A stretch of 21,531 bases of DNA, taken from NCBI GenBank assembly GCA_004151065.3, contig NWUY0300004034.1, forward strand, positions 1 through 21,531, given 5' to 3'. This document shows, piece by piece, positions 9,905 to 19,763 of this stretch (the first letter of the stretch is position 1; each line of letters starts with the position of its first letter). Origin of the DNA: Larix sibirica. Its lineage: Eukaryota > Streptophyta > Pinopsida > Pinales > Pinaceae. The notes under the pieces were generated by a model that was given only the letters and a program-made list of their open reading frames with translations, had not been told where the DNA came from and did not search any database. The position numbers were made by a program, and so were the translations under genes.

Positions 9905-10110
9905 ATTCCAGAACTAATATAGGTAAAGGCTATGCAACCCTTATGATGGTCAATATGAGGTTTGACTTTTATCTGATATATGTAATTGACTTATATTCCA
10001 TGCTTTTGATTGTATTAGGTCGAGTTAATGTTTTTTGGGGATTTTTTCATCTAAATTGCTTAACCATTGAAAGTGGAAGAAATTTGCGTGATAATAGATA
10101 CATTTGGGGT
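9905..10110. repeat. Diverged extra copy of the LTR subrepeat (U0)
   Basis: This stretch clearly resembles part of the 305-bp units further right. It shares the ordered landmarks AACCC(C/T)TATGATGGTCAA, ATGTAATTG(G/A)C(C/T)TATATTCC, TTAGGT(T/C)GAGTTAATG and CTAAAT(C/T)...CTTA. Identity looks like roughly three quarters by eye, so it is much older than the difference between the two big copies. It lies on the gag side of the presumed LTR end, where U3-type sequence is not expected. The second contig carries the same at about 14212-14417. Confidence 0.65.
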
Positions 10111-10242
10111 TTCTGGTATGCGTGCGAGAAAAAAGACCTTCTTAATTGGTTGTTATAAGACTAAAGGCAACAAATATGTGAGTGATAAAAATCAAATGCT
10201 ATTGAAGTTAACACCTATGTATGCATAATAACAAATTAATCA

Positions 10243-10425
10243 TTAAATATAAAGTTTCAAATGATTTAAATAACATGTTTTCAGAGAATGCAAAATAAGT
10301 TTTATAAACCAATGGAAAAGGAAATAAACTATGCTAATCTCGCCTAAGGGGGGCTTGTAGATGTCGTCACTAGTCTTCTCCATGAGAGGGTCCTTTGTTT
10401 CCTTCAAAAAGGGTTCTCTCTCCAT
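10243..10425 (-). pseudogene. Short leader/gag-start open frame, element B (copy 1)
   Basis: A 60-codon minus-strand frame starts MEREPFLKETKDPLMEKTSD and lies just inside the presumed LTR end, where gag should start. The first half is charged and protein-like; the second half (IVYFLFHWF...) turns hydrophobic and AT-rich and looks like readthrough into unrelated sequence. It could be the original gag N-terminus cut short by later sequence, or chance. It is identical in the second copy (14550-14732). Confidence 0.3.
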
Positions 10426-10612
10426 GTTGAAGTGGCAATTCCAACAATGGTTCCTCTCATGTTAGCAACATTTTGGAGAGGATTGTGGACAACATGAGAT
10501 CAAGAGAAGGCAAAGCTTTGCAAGTGGAAGCTTGATGAGTCTTTATTCTTGGCAAAATATTAACAACATAATCCCAACAAAAAAAGATCTTAAGAATGAA
10601 TGATAAAGGCTT

Positions 10613-10622
10613 GTATTTATAG
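10613..10622 (-). promoter_or_regulatory. TATA-like box of the element B LTR (copy 1)
   Basis: CTATAAATAC on the minus strand, directed toward gag, with an AATAAA-like signal about 70 bp downstream. This is the arrangement expected for a plant LTR promoter. The same site lies at 14920-14929 in the second copy. Confidence 0.5.
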
Positions 10623-10756
10623 GCTAAAATTGAGATGGATGAGGAACTAGTTTAAGTGGGAATGCCCAAGCTTCACGCACAGGCTCCCATGTTGGCACAA
10701 TGAGGGCTAAATACCTATATAGTAATGAGGAAGGGTCACTTATATAGTCTTGAGCT

Positions 10757-11129
10757 CAACTACCAACTATTTTAGGCGATCTTTGACATATGGGCCACAT
10801 ATGAGCACAATTCACGATGCTACATGTATCATGCAAGTATTGAAGGATATCTCGCACAAATAATGAGATTAATAAAGGTAAGGCCGCACAACCCCTATGA
10901 TGGTCAACCTAAAGTTTGAAAATGATATGAGGTATGTAATTGGCCTATATTCCATGCTATTAATTGTTTTAGGTTGAGTTAATGGTGGTTTAGGATGATG
11001 CTTTGTCTAAATCACCTAATTATCATAGATAGATGAAAATGAGGTAATAACAAGAAAGACTCAACTAACAACTATTTTAAGTGATCTTTGGCATCAATGG
11101 GCCACATATGGGCACAAATCACAACATTG
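10757..11129. repeat. Tandem LTR subrepeats of 305 bp (U1 and start of U2), cut by N
   Basis: U1 starts at CAACTACCAACTATTTTAGG (10757) and U2 at CAACTAACAACTATTTTAAG (11062), a period of 305 bp. U2 is cut at the N after 68 bases here, but is complete on the next contig (15369 to about 15680). U1 and U2 differ at many sites, so they are old internal duplications of the LTR U3 region, independent of the large 4.3-kb repeat. Confidence 0.8.
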
Positions 11130-11130
11130 N
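11130..11130. other. Single-N contig junction
   Basis: One ambiguous base sits exactly between the end of repeat copy 1 and the start of copy 2. A lone N at such a place most likely marks a join between contigs and not an uncalled base. Distances across it should not be trusted. Confidence 0.85.
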
Positions 11131-11597
11131 CACAAGATGAAAACATAGTCACAACTCATGTGACAACTAGACAATAAGCAAGAGTTATTTCTAGCAAAAT
11201 ATTGGATGGGTTCAGGTTCGGGGATCCCAACGTCTGGAATACATCAATGGATGGTAAGTTTTTCTATTTGCACTAGGGATCTAGAATGCAACCGAAGGAG
11301 GAAAATTAGCTTTGCTCTGTCCAAATCAAAAGTTATTAATTGAGAATCCAAAATATCAATAGTTCCCAAGGCTCACAGGGCTTTCCATTGGGAAGGACAA
11401 GTTTGAAGGACCTCTAATGTTGACATGGTGGAAAGTGATTGAGCGAAGCAAAAAACAATAACGTATGTAAGCACATCCTTTACATGTGGGTTATACGTAG
11501 TTCAATGTAAAGGAAACTTTTGGAACATGATATGTGTAGTCAACATTAGGTTGAGGTATATGCAAGGGACCACTAGAAGAGGGTTAGGCATTATCTC

Positions 11598-13397
11598 TTT
11601 CTACAGGATCAATATTAAGGAATCCATAGGCATGAGTGCAGGTTTGGAGCTGAATGTCAGAAGAATTCATGTAGATTTTATGGGAGGAAGAGACTCTAGC
11701 TTATGGAGTATTTAAAGAGGAGGAGGACGATGTGGCCTCTTGATTATTGGAAACCAATTTCTGCTAGGGAATGGATTGTGTATACTGCTAATTATTAGGG
11801 TTAGAGTGCCATTGTTGAGGGTTATTTTTTCCAACATACAATAAGAGGTTGATGGCCCTTGTAAGATCAGCAACCATTGAATCTCATTTAACTCAAGGAT
11901 TGATGGGTGTAATGGTCATAAGTTCCATAGATGACACATGAAAAATTGGTTCTAAGATGATTGTTTATTCCTTTCTAAGGTGGGTTACTATTGGACTAAT
12001 TTGGATTGTGGTTTGAATTTTGGTTGTTTCCCCTAGCATTATTATGTTGCTTCCAAGGAGGCCCCCCTTACCTAGTTTTTGGTTTTGGTTATAGTTATTA
12101 TTATTTCCTTTCTTCTTTCCTTAGTTTTGTTGTCGTTGGTTGGGTGAATTAAAGTGTTTTGTTGAGAAAAAACCCAATCTTGTTGGAAAAAAGAGGGTGG
12201 TACTACGTTGATATGAGATGGTGACAAGGGGGGGGGGTGCACATCATCCTTGTGGAGAACTTGTAAATGAGTAGTATTTGTTTGAAATTAGACATTGATA
12301 AGAGGAGGGGGTGTCATATGAAGAATTACATCCATTGTAAGAGGTATCAAGCTTGACGTATGATGTGCTTATTCCATAAGAAGGATAGGAGCCACTGCAA
12401 GGAAGGTTATGACTAAAATTCAGAGTAGTGGGTCGTCCATAAGATGTATTATACCCCCACATAATGATTTCCATAAAATATAGTGCTTGGGGCAAAGGAC
12501 ATGTTATTAAAACGGTTGGTTGCACGAGACAATCGATCCAATGGTATTGTCTACAATATGAGATAACCCTAGTATTATGGTTTGTGGGAAGAGTACTTAT
12601 GAGCATTGGGGATGATGGTAGATATATACCAATACTAAGAGTAGATAATGTTAAATTGTTATTCCTTAAGGATGTCATGTTATTCATTTTGGAGCATGGT
12701 TGTTGCCATATCTTTCCCAATCGTTGGAATAAGGAATTTCAAGAACCAATCCATGATAAGAGGGTTAATAACTCAAATTTTACAAAGGCTACACTATTGG
12801 TGCTACTCATGGATGTGGTTTGTGATATGAGTAGTAGTGATTTGGTGGCATGAAGTTAGAATTTCAATGCCCATATCATGATGAACAAGTAATTGGAAGA
12901 AAGTTAAAAAGATGTTGGCAAATAAATTAAAAGTGGTATGAATTTTGGATGGTTGTTCAATATATCTCTCAATAGCGACCCTAGTGATAGTACATTGAAA
13001 CAAACAAAGCTTGACAAATTATTTCATAATTATATTAGAGGAGAATCAAAGATTAAAGTTCATCATATGGTTCATGGAATCTCTCCATCTCAATCTTAGA
13101 ACTTGGATATTTCCAATGACAACTTGCTTGACATGGAAGGCTAAGTGTGTCATCATCAATGGGGTTATTTATGTGTTTCGATAATTGTAGAAGGTTCATA
13201 ATATCCTTAAATGACATAATTTTACTTCCTCCTGGTCCAACCATGGTGGAGGTAGACCTTCCTAGGGAAGAGCTCAAAGTGGAAAAGATCATGGTTGAAG
13301 AGATTACTTTTGACCTAATCGGTGCAATAGAAAGTGTTGGGATCCATTTAAACGGAGGAGAAATGCTATAGAGTCTACAAGAATGCCCGGAGGAAAG
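11598..13397 (-). pseudogene. gag of element B, second reading (copy 2)
   Basis: Carries the same blocks as the first copy: the gag core at 12803-13003 (FQCTITRVAIERYIEQPSK; three residues differ because of two substitutions and the shared decay), LPCQASCHWKYPSS at about 13090-13150, and the zinc-knuckle remnant near 11885-11940. One missing T relative to copy 1, near 12574, keeps 12244-12720 open for 158 codons, so this version is slightly less broken. Stops remain upstream, so it is not a functional gag. It is probably not an additional gene but the same locus seen twice. Confidence 0.6.
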
Positions 13398-14766
13398 AGT
13401 TCACAATAATTTCTAAAGTTTCGAGTCCCAAAATCTAATAGTAATCAATAAGGTGTGTGTAATAGAGTTGTGTTAATAACCATGTTGTCAAACAAAAAGG
13501 TTGTCAACTATTGTGGAAAGAGGTGTAAGTGTTTAGGTGATGAATCACGTGGTTTTCAGTTTGTATCCAATGATGGTAGAAAATGGTGTGTGTTTACCAG
13601 TTTGAGAGTGATATAAAGTAAAACACATGTCTAATACTTTAGTGAGGCTCAAGCAATTCATGCTTAGTAATTTGGCCTTCCAAATGTCTCATATGAAAAT
13701 GAAGGTATCCATTGAATGAGGTAAGTTAAGGTATGATAGAAATGGTTATAGTCAAATGCCTAAGGTGTTGAAATCTAAAGGGGCAACAACTATCCATCTT
13801 AGATGCTCTCATAATCCCACATGGGAAACCCAATGATATACCTACCATTGCCAATTAGGATACCCCTTCATATATCATGGACAAGGGTTACCAACTTTAA
13901 ACAATCAAGAGGTGACATGCACTTGAAAGAGATGGGAGGATCCTCCAATCTATTGGAACAAAACTAATCATTGACACTCAAAAGAAAGTGCATCCATTGT
14001 GTTGGAAACACATATACTACAAAGGATATTAGGTACCTCAGGAAAAAAGGCTATGTTTCAATGAGAAACAACCATAGAGTGTTGTTTGGGTTCCTAACTC
14101 CACAATCCTACTTTTAGAAGTCTTTGTTTGGCGACATGAACCAAGCCTGTTATCTTTTAAGGAGTTCCAAAGGAGGTATTTCAAACTTCCAACGATTTAG
14201 AATCTATTGAGATTCCAGAACTAATATAGGTAAAGGCTATGCAACCCTTATGATGGTCAATATGAGGTTTGACTTTTATCTAATATATGTAATTGACTTA
14301 TATTCCATGCTTTTGATTGTATTAGGTCGAGTTAATGTTTTTTGGGGATTTTTTCATCTAAATTGCTTAACCATTGAAAGTGGAAGAAATTTGCGTGATA
14401 ATAGATACATTTGGGGTTTCTGGTATGCGTGCGAGAAAAAAGACCTTCTTAATTGGTTGTTATAAGACTAAAGGCAACAAATATGTGAGTGATAAAAATC
14501 AAATGCTATTGAAGTTAACACCTATGTATGCATAATAACAAATTAATCATTAAATATAAAGTTTCAAATGATTTAAATAACATGTTTTCAGAGAATGCAA
14601 AATAAGTTTTATAAACCAATGGAAAAGGAAATAAACTATGCTAATCTCGCCTAAGGGGGGCTTGTAGATGTCGTCACTAGTCTTCTCCATGAGAGGGTCC
14701 TTTGTTTCCTTCAAAAAGGGTTCTCTCTCCATGTTGAAGTGGCAATTCCAACAATGGTTCCTCTCA

Positions 14767-15690
14767 TGTTAGCAACATTTTGGAGAGGATTGTGGACAAC
14801 ATGAGATCAAGAGAAGGCAAAGCTTTGCAAGTGGAAGCTTGATGAGTCTTTATTCTTGGCAAAATATTAACAACATAATCCCAACAAAAAAAGATCTTAA
14901 GAATGAATGATAAAGGCTTGTATTTATAGGCTAAAATTGAGATGGATGAGGAACTAGTTTAAGTGGGAATGCCCAAGCTTCACGCACAGGCTCCCATGTT
15001 GGCACAATGAGGGCTAAATACCTATATAGTAATGAGGAAGGGTCACTTATATAGTCTTGAGCTCAACTACCAACTATTTTAGGCGATCTTTGACATATGG
15101 GCCACATATGAGCACAATTCACGATGCTACATGTATCATGCAAGTATTGAAGGATATCTCGCACAAATAATGAGATTAATAAAGGTAAGGCCGCACAACC
15201 CCTATGATGGTCAACCTAAAGTTTGAAAATGATATGAGGTATGTAATTGGCCTATATTCCATGCTATTAATTGTTTTAGGTTGAGTTAATGGTGGTTTAG
15301 GATGATGCTTTGTCTAAATCACCTAATTATCATAGATAGATGAAAATGAGGTAATAACAAGAAAGACTCAACTAACAACTATTTTAAGTGATCTTTGGCA
15401 TCAATGGGCCACATATGGGCACAAATCACAACATTGCATGTATCATGGAAGTATTAAAGGACATCTTGCACAAATAGTGTGACTAATAAAGGTACGGCCG
15501 CACGACCTCTCTAATGGTCAACCTAAAATTTGAAAATGATACGAGTCATGTAATTGGCCTATATTCCATATTATTAATTGCATTAAGTTGAGTTAAAATA
15601 TTGATTTAAGATGTTGCTTTGTCGAAATCACCTAATTATCGCATATAAATAAAATTGATGTAATAACAAAAAAGACTCAAAAAATAAGAA
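14767..15690 (-). repeat. LTR of element B with full subrepeats (copy 2)
   Basis: This is the more complete LTR. On the minus strand the ...TAACA end is at 14767, the AATAAA-like signal at 14849-14854, the TATA-like box at 14920-14929, U1 at 15064-15368 and a full U2 at 15369 to about 15680. Beyond 15690 the sequence becomes plain AT-rich spacer, so the outer LTR end should be near there, but I cannot pick a clear TG/CA pair or target-site duplication. Its length would be about 0.9 kb. Confidence 0.5.
14920..14929 (-). promoter_or_regulatory. TATA-like box of the element B LTR (copy 2)
   Basis: Same CTATAAATAC as in the first copy, facing gag, 66-80 bp upstream of the AATAAA-like signal at 14849-14854. 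Confidence 0.5.
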
Positions 15691-16292
15691 GAATGTTATT
15701 TGTAATTATGACTAATATAGCTAAAACAAAACCCTAATTATACAAATCACACTTTATCCTTCTCTATTCATACATAATTTTTTATATAATACTTAAAAAG
15801 TAATTTTTTTTTATATATTACTAATTTTTTTATTTATATAATACTAGAAAAACATAATTATCTTTAGAATTTATGTTTTATTGTACTTAAAACCAAATGC
15901 AAATCTTTCATTATTTTGGAAAAAGAACCATGAAGTAATAAATTCTCAAAAAGAAAAAGTTTCAACTTTAATAAAATCTTATATTAAAATATAATTGTTT
16001 TCCTCTAAATGAATTATATTTTATAAAGTTATTTTTAAAATATATTCCCTCGAAATTACAAATGTCGGTGGATACTAAATGAGAGGAGTTAATAAAGAAC
16101 GAACATTAAATCTTTAATGTTAGAGTGTAAGATTTTAAGAAACAATTTGTCTTTTAAAATATGTTCTCATAGAAAATGAAAATTTAATATATTTTTAATA
16201 TATATGTTTTTTTGAAGTAAGCATGAAACTTTCTATTGACAAGTAAAAGATATCTACAGAGTATATAATAACATACTTTTTCATGCCAATTC
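15691..16292. other. AT-rich spacer, no gene
   Basis: Long A/T runs, no open frame of note and no recognised element. The only structure seen is a near-perfect palindrome at 16102-16121 (AACATTAAA-TC-TTTAATGTT). Confidence 0.6.
16102..16121. repeat. Palindrome with 9-bp arms
   Basis: AACATTAAA and TTTAATGTT are exact reverse complements separated by TC. It is AT-only apart from one C/G pair, so it may be chance in such sequence. No function can be assigned. Confidence 0.5.
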
Positions 16293-17669
16293 ATAGAAAT
16301 TCTTAAACTAGAGTAATAATCCCATCCCATTGGGGGAAATTCGGAGTTAGAGAAAATTCATGACACATATTGTTTTGAAATTAAAATTCAAACCTAGAGC
16401 ATCTCTAACTAGGAGATTGCTTGGGCCAGGTCCGCAGTGCTATGACAAAAGACAAAAAACCAAATAGACCAAAATAACAACGAGAACCCAAGAACCTAAT
16501 AGTTCACATAAGAGTGCAGTCACGCTGCTAATTGGCTATTAGAAGGCTCTGTGTCATGGGTAATCCAAGAAGTGGATGGAGCACTGCTTGTAGTTGGACT
16601 TCAAGGGACAAACTGAATCCCAATACGCTTGGCTATCATGTCTATTTTCTTATGCATCATTCGAGAATCCATTCTCTACTTGTGAAGCCAACCAATATTC
16701 ATCTTAAGATCAATGATTTCCTTTTTGTGGTCAATCAGGACCCTGGACATAAGGCATTTCACTACCCAAAAAGACACAATAGATTGTTCATATAGGGCCA
16801 GGCGCGGGAGGGTGTCTCCTGGGTCCTAAATCCAGGCATCCAAGGTGTCAAATTCCTCAACCTCTTGCAAAGTTGCTATCTCAGTCCATAGCTCTTTCTT
16901 CGCCATGTCTATCTCCTCCTTCACCTTATGAGTAACATATTTTTTAAAATAATGTGTAGCATGGGATGCCTTCAACTGCTCCCTAGTTGACGTCGTAGGC
17001 TCCATTAGAGCCTTATGCTTCCGGGCCCTTTTTCATTTCATTCCTCTGGTTTCCATTTCTCCGTAATTAACAGTCAAAGGGTTGACCACAAGACAAAGAT
17101 ACTCAACAAGACATGACAAAGGGGAACTCTGAGACATACAAATTCTCAAACTGTAGCCTGCCCATCCATTCTTCCCTTCATTCTGGATAATGATAGCTCC
17201 AAAATGGGCTATAATGAACGCATTAGGATTTCCTAGTATATTCATTCTTCCCTCGTACGATTTTTTCTTATCTTCTATCATCCCTTGATTGAGGCTTAGT
17301 CCTTGGACCTCGACTTCCTCCTCTCTACTTGTTGTCATAATTCTTATTAGCCGCCAAAGCACCTCACCTCTTGGCCTTAATTAACATGAGAAGCCATGGT
17401 CGGAGCACCGTGTCCTCTCTCCACGTGCTCCTCGGTCGCTTGGACAAACACATCCGGGGAATTTAAGATATATGTTATTAACATGTTGTTTTTGCAATGG
17501 GTTAAAAAATGGAGAAAAAATTATTTTCTAGGGGTTATTTTTTAAAATAGTTTAAGGATTCTATATTTTAGATCTTTTCTTGTTACCATCGCCAAATATA
17601 GCTGTATAGTCTTTAGTCAAAATTTTTATTATCGATATTTCATTTTTTATTATATAAATGGATTGTGAG
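16293..17669. repeat. Second large direct repeat, copy 1 (1377 bp), ends at N
   Basis: Starts ATAGAAATTCTTAAACTAGA and ends GGATTGTGAG directly before the N at 17670. It matches 17671-19036. I find only two differences: 11 extra bases near 17479-17489 (between GTTATT and GTTTTTG) and A at 17537 where the other copy has C. The 11-bp difference sits in a short repeated context (TTATTAACATGTTGTT), consistent with slippage or an allelic indel. Confidence 0.95.
16520..17385 (-). pseudogene. Unrecognised decayed reading frame of about 280 codons (copy 1)
   Basis: One minus-strand frame runs from about 17385 to 16520 without a frameshift and with only four internal stops: TGA 17033-17035, TAG 16826-16828, TAG 16676-16678 and TGA 16601-16603, then a final TGA at 16520-16522. 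Random AT-rich DNA of this length should have far more stops. The first clear Met begins MTTSREEEVEVQGLSLNQGM. Later parts are charged and helix-like (KKYVTHKVKEEIDMAKKELW; LIDHKKEIIDLKMNI; HKKIDMIAKRIG), followed by a Ser/Thr-rich end (SPTTSSAPSTSWITH). The segment is visibly less AT-rich than both flanks. I do not recognise a family. It could be a decayed gene, a gene fragment carried by a transposon, or the gag-like part of an unknown element. Confidence 0.5.
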
Positions 17670-17670
17670 N
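17670..17670. other. Single-N contig junction
   Basis: One N placed exactly between the two copies of the 1.37-kb repeat, as at 11130. Most likely a contig join. Confidence 0.85.
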
Positions 17671-19036
17671 ATAGAAATTCTTAAACTAGAGTAATAATCC
17701 CATCCCATTGGGGGAAATTCGGAGTTAGAGAAAATTCATGACACATATTGTTTTGAAATTAAAATTCAAACCTAGAGCATCTCTAACTAGGAGATTGCTT
17801 GGGCCAGGTCCGCAGTGCTATGACAAAAGACAAAAAACCAAATAGACCAAAATAACAACGAGAACCCAAGAACCTAATAGTTCACATAAGAGTGCAGTCA
17901 CGCTGCTAATTGGCTATTAGAAGGCTCTGTGTCATGGGTAATCCAAGAAGTGGATGGAGCACTGCTTGTAGTTGGACTTCAAGGGACAAACTGAATCCCA
18001 ATACGCTTGGCTATCATGTCTATTTTCTTATGCATCATTCGAGAATCCATTCTCTACTTGTGAAGCCAACCAATATTCATCTTAAGATCAATGATTTCCT
18101 TTTTGTGGTCAATCAGGACCCTGGACATAAGGCATTTCACTACCCAAAAAGACACAATAGATTGTTCATATAGGGCCAGGCGCGGGAGGGTGTCTCCTGG
18201 GTCCTAAATCCAGGCATCCAAGGTGTCAAATTCCTCAACCTCTTGCAAAGTTGCTATCTCAGTCCATAGCTCTTTCTTCGCCATGTCTATCTCCTCCTTC
18301 ACCTTATGAGTAACATATTTTTTAAAATAATGTGTAGCATGGGATGCCTTCAACTGCTCCCTAGTTGACGTCGTAGGCTCCATTAGAGCCTTATGCTTCC
18401 GGGCCCTTTTTCATTTCATTCCTCTGGTTTCCATTTCTCCGTAATTAACAGTCAAAGGGTTGACCACAAGACAAAGATACTCAACAAGACATGACAAAGG
18501 GGAACTCTGAGACATACAAATTCTCAAACTGTAGCCTGCCCATCCATTCTTCCCTTCATTCTGGATAATGATAGCTCCAAAATGGGCTATAATGAACGCA
18601 TTAGGATTTCCTAGTATATTCATTCTTCCCTCGTACGATTTTTTCTTATCTTCTATCATCCCTTGATTGAGGCTTAGTCCTTGGACCTCGACTTCCTCCT
18701 CTCTACTTGTTGTCATAATTCTTATTAGCCGCCAAAGCACCTCACCTCTTGGCCTTAATTAACATGAGAAGCCATGGTCGGAGCACCGTGTCCTCTCTCC
18801 ACGTGCTCCTCGGTCGCTTGGACAAACACATCCGGGGAATTTAAGATATATGTTATTTTTGCAATGGGTTAAAAAATGGAGAAAAAATTATTTTCTAGGG
18901 GTTCTTTTTTAAAATAGTTTAAGGATTCTATATTTTAGATCTTTTCTTGTTACCATCGCCAAATATAGCTGTATAGTCTTTAGTCAAAATTTTTATTATC
19001 GATATTTCATTTTTTATTATATAAATGGATTGTGAG
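17671..19036. repeat. Second large direct repeat, copy 2 (1366 bp), starts at N
   Basis: Begins right after the N with the same ATAGAAATTCTTAAACTAGA and ends GGATTGTGAG, then continues into unique AT-rich sequence (TTTTCAAATACC). It lacks 11 bases present in copy 1 and has one substitution at 18904. Confidence 0.95.
17898..18763 (-). pseudogene. Unrecognised decayed reading frame (copy 2)
   Basis: Identical by eye to the frame at 16520-17385, including all four in-frame stops. The shared stops show the frame was already broken before the two copies separated, or that they are the same DNA. Probably the same locus seen twice. Confidence 0.5.
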
Positions 19037-19207
19037 TTTTCAAATACCTTTGTTACACCTAGATTATGCAATCTCAACAACTTGTATTTGCAATTTCAAC
19101 ATTTTTTCTAGATTTTTGGTTAGACAAGAAAATGTCCAAATCTTAACATGTTTAAGCTACTCTTCATCTATTTATGAAAAATAAAATGCAATATATATAT
19201 CATTTTT
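19037..19207. other. AT-rich spacer
   Basis: No open frame, repeat or signal that I can support. Confidence 0.6.
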
Positions 19208-19461
19208 GGAGTAAGTTGAAAAGAGGATAAACTCAAATTTTTTTATTGAGTGAGACAAAGTTTCACTTAACCCATTTTCCTTAATTCACTTAAACAATAC
19301 ATATTTTTAAAATTTTGATTAAAACGTTTTAAAATGAATTAAAACTCTTAAAATAAAGTTTCATGTTCAAAATTCACATCAATAATTAAAAACTATAACC
19401 TCAAAATAAAATTTATACTGAATTTGGAAAAAAAATTATCAATTTTTTAACTTACTCTCTT
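19208..19461. mobile_element. MITE-like element, candidate (about 254 bp)
   Basis: The left end GGAGTAAGTTGAAAAG (19208-19223) and the right end TTTTTTAACTTACTCTCTT (19443-19461) are imperfect terminal inverted repeats. The core GAGTAAGTT-AAAA matches at 13 of 14 positions, and weaker matching extends to about 24 bp. ATTTTT directly flanks both ends (19202-19207 and 19462-19467) and may be a target-site duplication, though such a string is common here. The interior is AT-rich and non-coding. Size, composition and ends suit a non-autonomous DNA transposon. The superfamily is not assigned. Confidence 0.35.
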
Positions 19462-19467
19462 ATTTTT

Positions 19468-19763
19468 ATTATAATTTAAAATAAGTAAATAATATAATAA
19501 AAATATTTTATTTCTCATATGTTGGAAAGTCATTCTCTTTCCGTTTCCATGCATACAAACAATAATTTGTTGCACTATTGTTTAGTTGGATCTTTTGATT
19601 TGGATTACCTATTTATATTTAATTAACTTGTTCCATGCTACCAATAGATGATTGGTGCTTGACAACTTCCCAACCTTTTGGAGGGTTTATTTGAATTATT
19701 AATAATAAAAGGTTGGTCTTTCAACATTTGAAAAACATCTCTCTTGCTGACGTGGTTGTGGAT
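19468..19763. other. AT-rich spacer
   Basis: No gene found. The 97-codon minus-strand open frame 19699-19992 is repetitive because it overlaps the tandem duplications beside it, and it has no recognisable domain. Confidence 0.6.

Larger units (their letters stand above)
1578..11129 (-). mobile_element. Ty3/gypsy element B, nearly complete but decayed and missing its 3' end
   Basis: Read right to left on the minus strand, the order is LTR with TATA-like and AATAAA signals, leader, gag with a zinc knuckle, protease, long linker, RT, RNase H, H2C2 zinc-binding domain and integrase. This is the classical Ty3/gypsy order. The wording differs clearly from element A, so it is another family. Its C-terminal integrase, chromodomain-or-tail region and 3' LTR are missing, cut at about 1578-1600 where element A ends. 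The protease is interrupted by foreign tandem-repeat DNA (about 6303-6822). Coordinates cover the copy on the first contig; the LTR/gag part is repeated after the N at 11130. The long linker and protein wording resemble plant Tat/Athila-side gypsy families, but this placement is tentative. Confidence 0.85.
6823..11129. repeat. Large direct repeat, copy 1 (4307 bp), ends at N
   Basis: Matches 11131-15436 almost base for base. It begins with CACAAGATGAAAACATAG at 6823 and ends with CACAACATTG at 11129, directly before the single N. Read by eye, the two copies differ at about 22 substitutions (for example 7323, 7331-7332) and by one extra T near 8267 in this copy, about 0.5 percent. It contains the LTR, leader, gag and protease N-terminal side of element B. 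The simplest reading is the right end of one contig overlapping the left end of the next. Confidence 0.95.
10460..11129 (-). repeat. LTR of element B, incomplete on this contig (copy 1)
   Basis: On the minus strand this has LTR-like signals in the right order: tandem subrepeats (U3-like), CTATAAATAC at 10613-10622, AATAAA at 10542-10547, then a short stretch ending TGTTGCTAACA at 10460-10470, a typical ...CA LTR end. The gag-side leader follows. TATA to polyadenylation spacing (about 70 bp) suits a short R region. No clear tRNA primer-binding site follows the CA end. The outer boundary is not seen, because the contig stops at the N. The partner LTR at the other end of the element is missing, so the boundaries cannot be confirmed by comparison. 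Confidence 0.55.
11131..15436. repeat. Large direct repeat, copy 2 (4306 bp), starts at N
   Basis: Near-identical to 6823-11129, starting with the same CACAAGATGAAAACATAG and continuing past the end of copy 1 into CATGTATCATGGAAG at 15437. The first contig has no sequence to compare beyond that point. It holds a second reading of the element B gag, leader and LTR. Most differences from copy 1 are transitions. If it is an unmerged overlap it represents the other haplotype, or an error-containing read of the same DNA. Confidence 0.95.

Noticed and set aside
10440-10459. Primer-binding site next to the presumed LTR end
   Set aside because: The sequence after the TAACA end (TGAGAGGAACCATTGTTGG on the minus strand) does not give a convincing match to a tRNA 3' end that I can identify.
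12464-12853. 129-codon plus-strand open frame (and the 89-codon version at 8277-8546)
   Set aside because: Antisense to the gag of element B; its length is a by-product of the minus-strand coding history.
16532-16795. 87-codon plus-strand open frame, repeated at 17910-18173
   Set aside because: Antisense to the longer in-register minus-strand frame; composition gives no protein family.
17421-17426. CACGTG G-box upstream of the unrecognised minus-strand frame
   Set aside because: A 6-bp palindrome alone is weak evidence, and the downstream frame is broken, so it was not called as a regulatory site.
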